Position numbers and translations under genes: made by a program. A DNA stretch of 64,000 nucleotides, taken from contig NZ_BRLB01000022.1 of NCBI RefSeq assembly GCF_027923465.1, positions 1 through 64,000 on the forward strand, in the 5' to 3' direction. Below are positions 36,240-45,308 of this stretch, piece by piece. Positions within the stretch are counted from its first letter, which is position 1; the number at the start of each line of letters is the position of its first letter. This DNA is from Vallitalea longa. Its GTDB lineage: Bacteria; Bacillota; Clostridia; Lachnospirales; Vallitaleaceae. The notes under the pieces are model-generated. The model was not told the origin of the DNA, ran no database searches, and saw only the letters and a program-made list of their open reading frames with translations.

Positions 36240-36563
36240 ATGAATATACAGTTTAAGAAAGGCGTATTAGAGTTGTGTGTATTATCTCTGCTCTCAAGAG
36301 ACGACTATTATGGTTATGAGTTAGTGAAGAAGATATCCAACAACGTAAGAATATCCGAAGGAACCATATATCCTTTATTAAGAAGATTAACAAAAGAAAA
36401 CTATTTTGAAACTTATCTAAAGGAATCTACCGAGGGTCCACCAAGGAAATATTATACCCTGACAAAAAAGGGTTATGAAGCAAAAGATCAACTAAATAAT
36501 GAATGGTATGATTTTGTTTCAAGAGTTAATTCTTTAATTGAGGAGGCAGATGTAAGTGAATAA
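36240..36563 (+). CDS. PadR family transcriptional regulator
   Basis: This 107-residue PadR winged-helix protein reads [28 protein letters not shown] (about 4-31), then [23 protein letters not shown] and [16 protein letters not shown] in the wing. It is of the short PadR type (PadR-s2) that often controls a DUF1700/DUF4097 membrane system. SD TTAGGAGG 7 bases before the ATG. It overlaps the DUF1700 gene by 8 bases. Expected to repress its own operon. Confidence 0.9.
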   Translation: MNIQFKKGVLELCVLSLLSRDDYYGYELVKKISNNVRISEGTIYPLLRRLTKENYFETYLKESTEGPPRKYYTLTKKGYEAKDQLNNEWYDFVSRVNSLIEEADVSE

Positions 36564-37179
36564 AAATGAATTTCTAAAAAAATTGGATATCCTACTTGAA
36601 TCTCTACCATATGATGAACGTAGAGACATTATGTATGACTATGAAGAACACTTTAAATCTGGACTATATGATGGGAAATCAGAAGAACAGATTGCTGATG
36701 AACTTGGAAACCCAGAAACCATCGCTGCTTCTTATATACCTAATATGCATACATATAATAGAGGAGAAACTAGAGAAAAAGACATAAAAAATGTACAATA
36801 TATTAACAATAGAGTCACATATAATATTCCCATATTAATAGGAATGATATTTTTCAATTTAATGTTTATTGGAGTTTATCTTGCATTATGGGCAGTTTTA
36901 ATCTCACTTTTCGTAGTTGGAATAGCATTGATAATATCCAGTATCGCTATATTGATAGTTTCTGTTGTAGGGACTTCATTAAGTTTTGTTTCCATACCTT
37001 ATTATATAATAGCTCATCCTATTCTAGGATTTTTAGTATTTATTTTTGTTGCAAGTGTTGGAGGACTTATTATTGTGGGTACATCAGTTACATTAAAACT
37101 ATATAAAGATTTTACTATGAAGTATATCGAATGGAACAAAAAAATTATTAGGAGTGATAATTATTATGAAAAAGCTTAA
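36556..37179 (+). CDS. DUF1700/HAAS-domain membrane protein
   Basis: The 207-residue protein has an N-terminal HAAS-type alpha domain: [28 protein letters not shown], then [20 protein letters not shown] (about 5-59). About four transmembrane helices follow (about 88-185). Such proteins occur between PadR regulators and DUF4097 proteins and are thought to transmit signals; the mechanism is unknown. It overlaps both neighbours, so the three genes are translationally coupled. Confidence 0.85.
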   Translation: MNKNEFLKKLDILLESLPYDERRDIMYDYEEHFKSGLYDGKSEEQIADELGNPETIAASYIPNMHTYNRGETREKDIKNVQYINNRVTYNIPILIGMIFFNLMFIGVYLALWAVLISLFVVGIALIISSIAILIVSVVGTSLSFVSIPYYIIAHPILGFLVFIFVASVGGLIIVGTSVTLKLYKDFTMKYIEWNKKIIRSDNYYEKA

Positions 37180-38296
37180 AAGTCTAACTATAATACTTTG
37201 TATAACTTTAGTAACTTCGTTTTTTGGCATAATAGCTTATGCGGCTGTTAATGATGTAGATCTATATTATAAAACATATATTACAGATGATAAAAAAGAT
37301 GATAAAGAATCTGAGGATAACAATTTATATTTTAATATGGACTGGTTAAAATCTATACCTTTTGTACAAGATAATTTTGTAGATGATATAGAAGATACTG
37401 TAGAGAAAGGATGGAATAATTCAATGAACTTTAATTTCAATAACCATTATGACAAAACAGGAGATACCATCGAAGATACTTTTTCTAAAGACAATATTAA
37501 TGAAATAGATATAACTACAGATGTAGCTAGTATCTCGTTCATACAGGAAGATAGAAGTGATATAAAAGTAGAGTATATATACACTAAACCTGATATAGAT
37601 AATTATGCTATAGATTATAATGCTGAAATTAAAAACAAAACTCTGAATATTACTCAACATATAAAAACAAGAAATTTTTCTGGAAATATTAATAAAGACA
37701 ATTACAAAAATACTTTGACTATATACGTACCAAAAGACTTCTCCATCGATAATCTTTATATAAAAAATAATTTGGGAGATATCAATAATAACGATTTTTA
37801 TTCCAATGTATCAGATATTATTGATATAACAACAAGTTTAGGTCAAATAGATATTACTATATCTAATCCTAAAAAATCAGTTAAGTTAATTAGTGCTCTT
37901 GGAATAGTAAAACTTAATAATAATTCTGAAATAGATAACTTAGAGATTATAGCAAATAGTGGTGATGTAAATATTGAATCAAACTCAGCAATTAAAAACT
38001 GTACTATAACTGCTAATTTGGGTACGGTAAAAATTATATCTAATGATGAATTAAATAATTGCGAATTAGAAGCCAATATGGGTTCAATCAATACAACCTT
38101 TAAAAAGCATATTGATTCTTTCAACATTATATGTGATATGGGAGAAATTAATATGAAATTATATGATAACGATAATTCATTAATATCAGCCAAAGCATCA
38201 ATGGGCGATATTAAATCTGATTTTGACACTACTAAAAAAAGAAGTCCTTATACTATTGAATGTAGTATGGGTGATATAACAATCACAAGAAGATAA
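37166..38296 (+). CDS. DUF4097-type exported beta-helix protein
   Basis: The protein has about 376 residues, with an N-terminal signal or anchor (about 5-24), a spacer rich in Asp/Asn, then repeating beta-strand rungs (about 110-376). The recurring motif is LGDI/MGDI/SGDV (LGDINNNDF, SGDVNIESN, MGSINTTFK, MGDITITRR). This is a DUF4097 putative adhesin. ATG 37166 is the start (SD AGGAG, 10 bases); the GTG at 37154 overlaps the SD. It overlaps the DUF1700 gene by 14 bases and is third in the PadR operon. A terminator follows at 38351-38385. Confidence 0.8.
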   Translation: MKKLKSLTIILCITLVTSFFGIIAYAAVNDVDLYYKTYITDDKKDDKESEDNNLYFNMDWLKSIPFVQDNFVDDIEDTVEKGWNNSMNFNFNNHYDKTGDTIEDTFSKDNINEIDITTDVASISFIQEDRSDIKVEYIYTKPDIDNYAIDYNAEIKNKTLNITQHIKTRNFSGNINKDNYKNTLTIYVPKDFSIDNLYIKNNLGDINNNDFYSNVSDIIDITTSLGQIDITISNPKKSVKLISALGIVKLNNNSEIDNLEIIANSGDVNIESNSAIKNCTITANLGTVKIISNDELNNCELEANMGSINTTFKKHIDSFNIICDMGEINMKLYDNDNSLISAKASMGDIKSDFDTTKKRSPYTIECSMGDITITRR

Positions 38297-38350
38297 CAAC
38301 AATTTCCCATTCCAGACAAAATGAATATTGATTAAACAATATGTAGCACA

Positions 38351-38394
38351 TACCATTAAATTGATCTTATTTTAATTTAATGGTATTCTTTTTG
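38351..38394 (+). terminator. Terminator of the padR operon
   Basis: TACCATTAAATT pairs with AATTTAATGGTA (12 bp, 11-base loop) and is followed by TTCTTTTTGT. Confidence 0.85.
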
Positions 38395-38515
38395 TATATC
38401 AAGTCGTAAAAAAAATAATTAATATGGTTAAAACTATAGACTTGGATTTATCTTTTATATATAATAATCATAACGTGATAATTATGGATATACAATTAAC
38501 AAGGAGGGAATAATA

Positions 38516-39058
38516 ATGAAATATGTACCAAATATCCTAACCATAATTAGAATATTCCTTGTGCCACTATTTCCTATAGCCTTTTTTTCATCAACAGATA
38601 ATGCTCATATATATGCTTTAATTATATTTTTGACTGCTAGTTTTACTGATTTTTTAGATGGATATCTTGCTAGAAAATACGAAGTAGTTTCTGTTGTAGG
38701 AATAGTATTAGACCCTTTAGCTGACAAATTAATGTTGTTAACTACATTAGTTTGCTTAAATGTGTCTCACTACATACCTTTATGGGTATTACTTATAGTT
38801 TTAGTTAAAGAAACTTGTTTAGTTATATCAGGTATCTTTTTGTATTTTAGGAAAGAAAAGACTGTTATACCATCTAACAAATTCGGTAAACTTGCAACTG
38901 TAGTATTTTCAGCTGCTATATTTTTAATAATAGTTATACCACATTATTTTATAAGTATCTTGGTAATGTTTATAGCAATAATCTTAGAATTAATAGCTCT
39001 CTCCAGTTATATTGGTTATTATTTCAAGAATATCAAATCTAAAGCAATTACTCACTAA
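38516..39058 (+). CDS. pgsA: CDP-diacylglycerol-glycerol-3-phosphate phosphatidyltransferase-like enzyme
   Basis: This 180-residue integral membrane enzyme of the CDP-alcohol phosphotransferase family has the complete signature DG-x2-AR-x8-G-x3-D-x3-D in DGYLARKYEVVSVVG...LDPLADK (about 43-68). PgsA makes phosphatidylglycerophosphate from CDP-diacylglycerol and glycerol 3-phosphate. The N-terminal MKYVPNILTIIRIFLVP is PgsA-typical. The precise alcohol substrate cannot be fixed by sequence alone. Monocistronic, SD AAGGAGGG, terminator at 39078-39109. Confidence 0.85.
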   Translation: MKYVPNILTIIRIFLVPLFPIAFFSSTDNAHIYALIIFLTASFTDFLDGYLARKYEVVSVVGIVLDPLADKLMLLTTLVCLNVSHYIPLWVLLIVLVKETCLVISGIFLYFRKEKTVIPSNKFGKLATVVFSAAIFLIIVIPHYFISILVMFIAIILELIALSSYIGYYFKNIKSKAITH

Positions 39059-39077
39059 TTTAGTTTACATAAATAAT

Positions 39078-39109
39078 AAAACCGCTTTTCAAATATGATT
39101 AGTGGTTTT
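39078..39109 (+). terminator. Terminator of pgsA
   Basis: AAAACCGCT pairs with AGTGGTTTT (one G.U pair), followed by further T residues. Confidence 0.75.
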
Positions 39110-39138
39110 TTAATTTAGCATAATCAGAACAGACGCCT

Positions 39139-39171
39139 CATAAAAGATTTCAAGGAAAATAGAAAGTAGAA
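39139..39171. repeat. Dispersed hairpin repeat, copy C
   Basis: These 33 bases are identical to copy B (24721-24753), here in noncoding sequence after pgsA. The downstream bases ACTTTCTT differ from copy B, yet a weaker hairpin remains, followed by a T-rich stretch. Confidence 0.75.
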
Positions 39172-39194
39172 CTTTCTTAATTTAACAAAAAAAA

Positions 39195-39213
39195 TCCTAC
39201 CACGGCGGTAGGA
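39195..39213 (-). terminator. Terminator of the DUF6128-like gene
   Basis: TCCTACC/GGTAGGA (7 bp, 5-base loop) is followed on the minus strand by nine T residues. It lies about 100 bases after the stop of the 39314-40453 gene. Confidence 0.85.
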
Positions 39214-39313
39214 TAAAATATGTAAATTTATCATAAATAAAAGGGGGGATAGTTTTCATATTTAATATACCATTTTAATGTGTATTTTAGATGTCAATAT
39301 CATTACAATTAGA

Positions 39314-40453
39314 TTACATTGGACAATCTATCTCTTTAATCCAGTATCCATATTCTCCTGACTTAGTCTTTGCTCCTGAACAACAAATAAAATCTTTGAA
39401 TCCATAAAAATATGCTGCTACTTTATCTTTTGGATAATGGATTCCAGGTACACCCAAGATAAAGTATGGCTTTCCATCTTTACATTCTTCATTCCTACCA
39501 AGTATAAGATGTTTATATTTCCTATATGCATTCAATAAAAATGTATTATTTGTCAACAACCAAGATTCAATTGGAAAATAGATAATATCGGCAGGCTCGA
39601 TTCTAATCCATTCCACATCTGAGTATTTGCCTTCAAAAGGTCTCATTTTGGGATATTCTCTAAAAATATTATCATGGATTTTGGCTAATTCTTTATCATC
39701 AAAATGATTTTTTATAATATCAAAAGTTTGATTACCTATATCATCTATTTCAATAGATTTATTACTTTCATATACTTCATCTTTTTCGGTTTTTTCAGGT
39801 TCTGTTTTTTCATTACTGCATAAAGTCTGATTAATTGATTTATCTTTTTTCAAATTGATTGATTCATCTTTTTTGAGATTTTCAACATTTTTAGAATTTT
39901 TATCATTTTGACTTGAAAAACTTTTATTATTATCATTATTATTAACATAATTTATTTCTTTATGTTGAATATCATTTCTATCAACTATAATATCTTTCTT
40001 GATTACTTCTTTTTTCTTCTTATTCCTTTTATTTGTATTTAGACTTTTTTTCCAAGGATATTTTATTTCTTTTATATATCCTACCAATGGAAAACTAAAA
40101 TTATCATTATCATCTTTACACACTATAGCTACAATTGAAATTTCATCAATTGAAATACTCTGTCCCATGATTTTACTAGAATCAGTAGTAACATTTAAAT
40201 TACTATAATTATTGTTATCTAATTCAATAACTCCAATAGGTATCATATCACTATTTTTTTCAGTAGATCTTATAAGATAAGCTTTATAGATTCTATTTGA
40301 ATTCATAAGTCCATTAACTGATATCTTAATTCTTAATTTCTGTCCTCTTTTTTCTATTTTACAATATCCATAAGATTTATTACCTACAGATACATATCCT
40401 TTATCATCTTGTTTCAGATCGATAACTTGCCGATTATAATTTTTTGCTTGCAC
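39314..40453 (-). CDS. Hypothetical protein, DUF6128-like C-terminal domain
   Basis: The 379-residue protein has a beta-rich N-terminal domain (about 8-128; YVSVGNKSYGYCKIEKRGQK), a low-complexity Lys/Asn/Asp/Ser-rich linker (about 132-235) and a compact C-terminal domain (about 240-379). The last includes RIEPADIIYFPIESWLLTNN and the ending PYFILGVPGIHYPKDKVAAYFYGF. The latter resembles the DUF6128 domain of Lachnospiraceae proteins, as I remember it; no catalytic motif is apparent. No transmembrane helix, so probably cytoplasmic. Start is GTG 40453 with SD AAAGGGGGG. Function unknown. Confidence 0.6.
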   Translation of the reverse strand: MQAKNYNRQVIDLKQDDKGYVSVGNKSYGYCKIEKRGQKLRIKISVNGLMNSNRIYKAYLIRSTEKNSDMIPIGVIELDNNNYSNLNVTTDSSKIMGQSISIDEISIVAIVCKDDNDNFSFPLVGYIKEIKYPWKKSLNTNKRNKKKKEVIKKDIIVDRNDIQHKEINYVNNNDNNKSFSSQNDKNSKNVENLKKDESINLKKDKSINQTLCSNEKTEPEKTEKDEVYESNKSIEIDDIGNQTFDIIKNHFDDKELAKIHDNIFREYPKMRPFEGKYSDVEWIRIEPADIIYFPIESWLLTNNTFLLNAYRKYKHLILGRNEECKDGKPYFILGVPGIHYPKDKVAAYFYGFKDFICCSGAKTKSGEYGYWIKEIDCPM

Positions 40454-40519
40454 ATTAAAACCCCCCTTTATACATTTATATTTATATAAGGAAGGTTTTA
40501 GTATATTAATGACTCAAAT

Positions 40520-41401
40520 TTATTTTATAAATTTATTTAATTCATTTGTCAAATTTGAAAATTCTTCTAGATTAAGCGCTTCTCCTCTTATGTTAGATTG
40601 TAGCCCTATGTTATCCATAGCCTGTCTTATATCACTTTTCTCAAACATTTCCTGTAGATTATTAGATAATCCATTGATAAGTGTTTTTCTACGCTGATTG
40701 AATGATGCTCTTATTATTCTAAAGAGTAATTTTTCATTATCTACTTTAACAGGTGGACTGGTATGTTTAGTGAGTTTAATTACTGCTGAACCTATTTTAG
40801 GTCTAGGTATAAAACAATTAGGTGGTACATTAGCAACAATATATGGGTCACAGTAATATTTAATAGCTAAAGTCAAAGCACCATAATCTTTAGTACTTGG
40901 TTCAGCCCTCATTCTATCAGCTACTTCTTTTTGAACCATTACAGTAATACTTGTAATTGGTATATTTTTTTCAAATAACCCCATTATTATAGGCGTCGTT
41001 ATATAATAAGGAAGATTAGCAACTACTTTTATAGGTTTGTTGTTATTTTTTTCTTCTACTAATTTCCCTAAATCTACTTTCAGAATATCCTCATTAATTA
41101 TTGTAATATTACTATAATCACTTAATGTATCTTCTAATATCGGTATGAGTTTTTTGTCAATCTCAACTGCTATAACATGTTTAGCATTTTCTGCTAATTG
41201 TTGAGTGAGACTGCCAATTCCAGGACCTATTTCTACTACCACATCATCTTTGCTTATTTCTGAAGATGTAACTATCTTATTTAGAACATGATGATCTATC
41301 AAAAAATTTTGTCCGAATTTCTTTTGGAATGCAAAATCATATTTTTTTATTATTTCTATTGTTCTTTTTGGAGAAGCAATTGGTTCTGTAATATAAATCA
41401 C
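40520..41401 (-). CDS. rsmA: 16S rRNA dimethyladenosine transferase RsmA/KsgA
   Basis: This methyltransferase of about 293 residues dimethylates two adjacent adenosines in the 16S rRNA 3' hairpin. It has FAFQKKFGQNFLID, VVEIGPGIGSLTQQLA (SAM loop), the catalytic NLPYYITTPII and FNQRRKTLINGL. The start is unclear: the first frame-consistent codon GTG 41401 lies inside the AGAGG SD, and the codon at correct spacing (8 bases) is ATT at 41392, which would be a rare start. No ATG fits. Monocistronic, convergent with nothing close. Confidence 0.9.
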   Translation of the reverse strand: MIYITEPIASPKRTIEIIKKYDFAFQKKFGQNFLIDHHVLNKIVTSSEISKDDVVVEIGPGIGSLTQQLAENAKHVIAVEIDKKLIPILEDTLSDYSNITIINEDILKVDLGKLVEEKNNNKPIKVVANLPYYITTPIIMGLFEKNIPITSITVMVQKEVADRMRAEPSTKDYGALTLAIKYYCDPYIVANVPPNCFIPRPKIGSAVIKLTKHTSPPVKVDNEKLLFRIIRASFNQRRKTLINGLSNNLQEMFEKSDIRQAMDNIGLQSNIRGEALNLEEFSNLTNELNKFIK

Positions 41402-41888
41402 CTCTTTGAATTTGTTTTTTATGATAATATAATAAACTTATAACTGGTATTACTTATTATTTTGAATTGTTATCAATTGCAGAATTTAACATTAATATCA
41501 AATATGTTATTAAATTCCAATTTTTTACATCTATATACAACATATACGTTATTTACTTAAATTCTATACTATATATTGTATAATGGTGTCATTTGGTTTA
41601 ATAGATAAACAAAACATATAAAAATAATTAATTTTTCGAGTTTTTGTAAAAATTTCCATTTTTTTCTTTATAAATTCGATTAATGTGTTAAAATATATAT
41701 ATACAAAATAATTCTATACAAATTATATTTTTAAAACTACTATTACATATACTAATACTATTTATCAAATATCATAATTAATATTAACTTAATAAATCTA
41801 TTTATGAACATCAACTTATTAACCTTAGTTATTATTAATTCCAATTCCTATTAATATGACAAACAAATAATTAAGTGAGGTGCCTTCT
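41402..41888. other. Long AT-rich divergent gap (rsmA/Spo0E-like ORF)
   Basis: About 490 bases with no ORF of note. TATAAT near 41577 has only a weak -35 partner. It should hold the promoters of both flanking genes. Confidence 0.35.
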
Positions 41889-42050
41889 ATGAGAAGTACT
41901 GAAATAATTTATCAAGTAAATGAAAATCTAACTAATATTTTAAATCAAATTAATAGAAAACTAACTGTCAATACTGATATAATGGAAATGTCTAAACAAA
42001 TCGATTCACAATTAGAGGAATTAATGACACAAATAGAAATTAAAAAATAG
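41889..42050 (+). CDS. Small Spo0E-like protein
   Basis: This short ORF of 53 residues begins MRSTEIIYQVNENLTNILNQ and contains DIMEMSKQIDSQLEELM. The spacing of a first helix, a short loop and an S-x-x-I/L-D-x-x-L second helix resembles Spo0E-like aspartyl phosphate phosphatases, which dephosphorylate Spo0A~P. The usual SQELD is SKQID here. SD TGAGGTG precedes ATG. A strong bidirectional hairpin follows 5 bases after the stop. Real gene likely; the Spo0E assignment is tentative. Confidence 0.5.
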   Translation: MRSTEIIYQVNENLTNILNQINRKLTVNTDIMEMSKQIDSQLEELMTQIEIKK

Positions 42051-42054
42051 GCCA

Positions 42055-42087
42055 ATAGGGTTAACCACTATTATGTGGTTACCCTAT
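42055..42087. terminator. Bidirectional terminator, Spo0E-like ORF/tatD
   Basis: ATAGGGT(t)AACCAC pairs with GTGGTTACCCTAT, 13 bp with one bulge and a 6-base loop. It is followed by T-rich sequence on plus, with the tatD stop right beside it. Confidence 0.75.
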
Positions 42088-42089
42088 AG

Positions 42090-42857
42090 CTACTTTATTT
42101 TAAATAGTTTTTTAGCATTTTCATTAGTATGTTTTTCAACTTCATCATATTGCATATTCTTTAATTCCGCTATTTTTTCGACTATATATCTTAGATTACT
42201 AGAATCATTTCTTTTACCTCTATTAGGTACTGGTGCCAAATATGGGCAATCTGTCTCTACTAATATATTCTCTATAGGTAATTCTTTCACTATCTCTTTC
42301 AGCTTATTTGCATTTTTAAAAGTAACAACACCGCCTACACCTATATAGAATCCCATTTTAATATATTCTCGTGCCAATTCTAAACTTCCTGAATAACAAT
42401 GTATTACTCCACCTATTTCTTTTGCATTAGATGATTTAATAATATCCATAGTATCTTTTGCAGCTTCTCTACTATGTACTATTATAGGCAATTTCAAACA
42501 TTTTGCTAATTCAATTTGTTCTGTAAACCATAATTTCTGAGCTTCTCTGTGAGAATTTTCATAATGGTAATCAAGACCTATTTCTCCTACTGCAACAACT
42601 TTTTCATATTTCGCTAGATCAGTTAAAATTTTCAAGTCATCTTTTTTCATATTTTCTACATCATCTGGATGAACTCCTACTGCAGCATATATATAATTAT
42701 ATTTTTTAGATAATTCTACACATTTGTATGACGAATCAATATCAGCTGCGGCATTTACTACATATTCTATTCCTTTGTTTGGAAGATTATCTAACAAAGA
42801 ATCTCTATCATCATCAAACCTCTCATCATCATAATGAGCATGACTTTCAAATATCAT
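42090..42857 (-). CDS. tatD: TatD family metal-dependent hydrolase
   Basis: This TatD-type TIM-barrel hydrolase of about 255 residues has ESHAHYDD (metal His-x-His), AVGVHPDDV, VGEIGLDYHY, PIIVHSREAAKDTMDII, IHCYSGSLE and LVETDCPYLAPVPNRGKRND. Family members are 3'-5' DNA exonucleases or D-tyrosyl/quality-control hydrolases. ATG 42857 is the start; the GTG three codons earlier overlaps the GAGGTG SD. Downstream of metG as in many Firmicutes (metG-tatD-rsmA neighbourhood). Confidence 0.92.
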   Translation of the reverse strand: MIFESHAHYDDERFDDDRDSLLDNLPNKGIEYVVNAAADIDSSYKCVELSKKYNYIYAAVGVHPDDVENMKKDDLKILTDLAKYEKVVAVGEIGLDYHYENSHREAQKLWFTEQIELAKCLKLPIIVHSREAAKDTMDIIKSSNAKEIGGVIHCYSGSLELAREYIKMGFYIGVGGVVTFKNANKLKEIVKELPIENILVETDCPYLAPVPNRGKRNDSSNLRYIVEKIAELKNMQYDEVEKHTNENAKKLFKIK

Positions 42858-42910
42858 TGTTTCCACCTCTATATTCTTATGCTTTTAACCAATAAATATA
42901 TCTCTATGAA

Positions 42911-42964
42911 GATAATGGGGTGTATATACGTAAAAAAAGCAGTACATACACCCTCTCTATTATC
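42911..42964 (-). other. Hairpin between metG and tatD
   Basis: GATAAT-GGGGTGTATATAC and GTACATACACCC-ATTATC pair with small internal loops around an A-rich apex. It starts 17 bases after the metG stop. No clear T-run follows on minus, so it may be a partial terminator or processing site. Confidence 0.5.
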
Positions 42965-42980
42965 ACAGATTAATTTAATA

Positions 42981-44912
42981 TTATCTTACAACAGCACCAC
43001 TGTTAATATCCCCATCAACAGTCGCTACTACTAAATTTTTCTTAAGTGAAGCCGCAAGTATCATACCTTCTGATAAAACGCCTCTTAATTTAACAGGTTT
43101 AAGGTTAGTTACTACAATAACCTTCTTTCCTATCATTTCACCAGGAGTATAACTTTTTGCTATACCTGATACAATCTGTCTAACTTCACTACCAATTTTT
43201 ATTTTTGATACTAATAGTTTATCAGCACCTTCTACTTTGTTACATTCTATTACTTCTCCTACTTTTAATTCTACCTTAGCAAAATCATCTATAGTTATAT
43301 AATCTTCTTCTTTTACTTCTTTTGGCTCTTCTTTACCAGCTTTTTGAGCTTTTTCTAATTCTTTTATTTCTTTAGTCATATCTATTCTTGGGAATATGAT
43401 ATTACTTGGATTGACTTTTATATCCTTTGACAATCTTCCCCATTTTTTAGTGCTTTCCCAAGTTGTTAATTCTTTATCTTTTATACCTAATTGTTCTCTC
43501 ATCAATTTTGGAGTATTAGGCATGAATGGTTCAATAAGTATTGATATTATTCTTAGATTTTCAGCTAAATGATATAATACATTAGCAAGTATTGGTTTTT
43601 TATCTTCTTCTTTAGCTAATACCCATGGTCTTGTCTCGTCAATATATTTATTAGTTCTTCTAACTAAATTCCATATTTCAACCAATGCATCACTGAAGAA
43701 TAGATTCTCCATTACATTTTCTACTTTATTTACTGTATCTAGTGCCATTTTTTCTACTTCAGAGTCAAATTCTGTAGCTTCAAATTTATCAGTAAATTCA
43801 TCTCCAAAATATTTATTGATCATAGCGACTGTTCTTGATACTAAGTTACCTAAATCATTAGCCAAGTCTGAGTTGATTCTTTGAATAAGGGTTTCATTAG
43901 TGAAATTACCATCTTGTCCGAATGCGATTTCTCTCATTAAGAAATATCTTATTGCATCTGAACCATATCTATCTAAAAGTATCTTAGGATCTACTACATT
44001 ACCCTTTGATTTAGACATTTTTCCACCGTTTATTACTAACCATCCATGTCCGAATACTTGTTTAGGCAATGGCTCACCTAACGCCATCAACATAGCAGGC
44101 CATATTATTGTATGGAATCTTACTATTTCTTTTCCTACTAAATGTACATCTGCTGGCCAATATTTTTTGTATTTCTCATCATCTTCTGTATGGTATCCAA
44201 GAGCTGAGATATAGTTTGATAAGGCATCTAACCACACATATACTACATGTCCTTTATCAAATTCTACAGGTATTCCCCATTCAAAAGAAGTTCTAGATAC
44301 ACATAAGTCTTCAAGACCAGGTTTTAAGAAATTATTAAGCATTTCATTTTGTCTTGTTTTTGGTTGAATGAAATCTTCATGTGTCTCTATATATTCTATA
44401 AGTCTATCTTGATATTTGGAAAGTTTGAAGAAATACGCTTCTTCTTTGACTTTATCCACAGGTCTTCCACAATCTGGACATTTACCATCTTGAAGTTGTC
44501 GCTCAGTAAAAAATGATTCACATGGAGTACAATACCATCCTTCGTATGAACCCTTATATATATCACCTTTATCGTATAAGTCCTTGAATATTTTCTGTAC
44601 AGTTTTTTCGTGGTCTTGGTCAGTTGTTCTTATGAATTTATCATATGATATATCCATAGTTCTCCACAGATCTTTTATCCAATCCACAATGTTATCCACA
44701 TATTTTTTAGGAGTTATCCCCTGTTTGTTAGCAACTTTTTCTATTTTCTGTCCATGTTCATCTGTTCCTGTTAAAAACATGACATCATAACCACGCATTC
44801 TCTTGTATCTTGCCATAGTATCTGCTGCTACAGTTGTATATGAATGACCTATATGCAACTTATCGCTTGGATAGTATATTGGGGTTGTAATGTAAAATGG
44901 TTTTTTTGCCAT
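42981..44912 (-). CDS. metG: Methionyl-tRNA synthetase
   Basis: This 643-residue class I synthetase has HIGH (20-23) in YYPSDKLHIGHSYT. A four-cysteine zinc finger follows (CTPCESFF...GKCPDCGRPVD, about 128-151), then GGKMSKSKGNVVD (KMSKS loop). An EMAP-II-like tRNA-binding C-terminal domain (about 540-643; FAKVELKVGEVIECNKVEGADKLL) completes it. Length fits the MetG with C-terminal dimer domain. No T-box leader is visible upstream. SD CGGAGG before ATG. Confidence 0.96.
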   Translation of the reverse strand: MAKKPFYITTPIYYPSDKLHIGHSYTTVAADTMARYKRMRGYDVMFLTGTDEHGQKIEKVANKQGITPKKYVDNIVDWIKDLWRTMDISYDKFIRTTDQDHEKTVQKIFKDLYDKGDIYKGSYEGWYCTPCESFFTERQLQDGKCPDCGRPVDKVKEEAYFFKLSKYQDRLIEYIETHEDFIQPKTRQNEMLNNFLKPGLEDLCVSRTSFEWGIPVEFDKGHVVYVWLDALSNYISALGYHTEDDEKYKKYWPADVHLVGKEIVRFHTIIWPAMLMALGEPLPKQVFGHGWLVINGGKMSKSKGNVVDPKILLDRYGSDAIRYFLMREIAFGQDGNFTNETLIQRINSDLANDLGNLVSRTVAMINKYFGDEFTDKFEATEFDSEVEKMALDTVNKVENVMENLFFSDALVEIWNLVRRTNKYIDETRPWVLAKEEDKKPILANVLYHLAENLRIISILIEPFMPNTPKLMREQLGIKDKELTTWESTKKWGRLSKDIKVNPSNIIFPRIDMTKEIKELEKAQKAGKEEPKEVKEEDYITIDDFAKVELKVGEVIECNKVEGADKLLVSKIKIGSEVRQIVSGIAKSYTPGEMIGKKVIVVTNLKPVKLRGVLSEGMILAASLKKNLVVATVDGDINSGAVVR

Positions 44913-45221
44913 TGTATTTTTCCTCCGATCGTTTTTTAATAATTATTATTATCTGTTTAATCAAAATTATTATTATACAAATTAATCTCACTTAAGTTTT
45001 TATTGATTTCATAACCAGTAGATAGTAATAATTTTGGGGTTGTCGTTATGATATATTATATAGTTTTAACAAAAAAAATGCAAAGTATTTTTTCAATTAC
45101 AACCGTTATTAAGAGGCTTGACAGAATAACTATTTTCCTATTGATAAGATTTATTTGTTTCTTAAAATAATAGAAGTAGTATTATAGTATAGAATATTAA
45201 AAGTTGAAATGTATAATATAC
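44913..45221. other. Divergent gap, metG/marR
   Basis: AT-rich, no convincing ORF. I looked for T-box signatures (TGGNACCGCG and AGTA-type elements) before metG and found none. Confidence 0.35.
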
Positions 45222-45250
45222 TTGACATTTTTCAATACATAATATATTAT
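45222..45250 (+). promoter_or_regulatory. Promoter of the marR unit
   Basis: TTGACA (45222-45227), a 17-base spacer and TATTAT (45245-45250). The -10 box lies inside a perfect palindrome. Confidence 0.75.
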
Positions 45251-45254
45251 GTAT
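45235..45254. promoter_or_regulatory. MarR operator, first palindrome
   Basis: ATACATAATATATTATGTAT is a perfect 20-bp palindrome overlapping the -10 box of the marR promoter. Confidence 0.75.
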
Positions 45255-45261
45255 TTATCAG

Positions 45262-45281
45262 ATATATAATATATTATGTAT
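45262..45281. promoter_or_regulatory. MarR operator, second palindrome
   Basis: ATATATAATATATTATGTAT differs from the first site at one base and is centred 27 bases downstream. Two near-identical sites suggest cooperative autorepression. Confidence 0.75.
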
Positions 45282-45308
45282 TATTCTAATATGAAAGAAG
45301 AGACTACA

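Noticed and set aside
45078-45170. 30-codon plus-strand ORF in the metG/marR gap
   Set aside because: No ribosome binding site, AT-driven composition and no flanking terminator.
44913-45221. T-box riboswitch expected before metG
   Set aside because: None of the conserved T-box sequence blocks or terminator pairs could be found on the minus strand.
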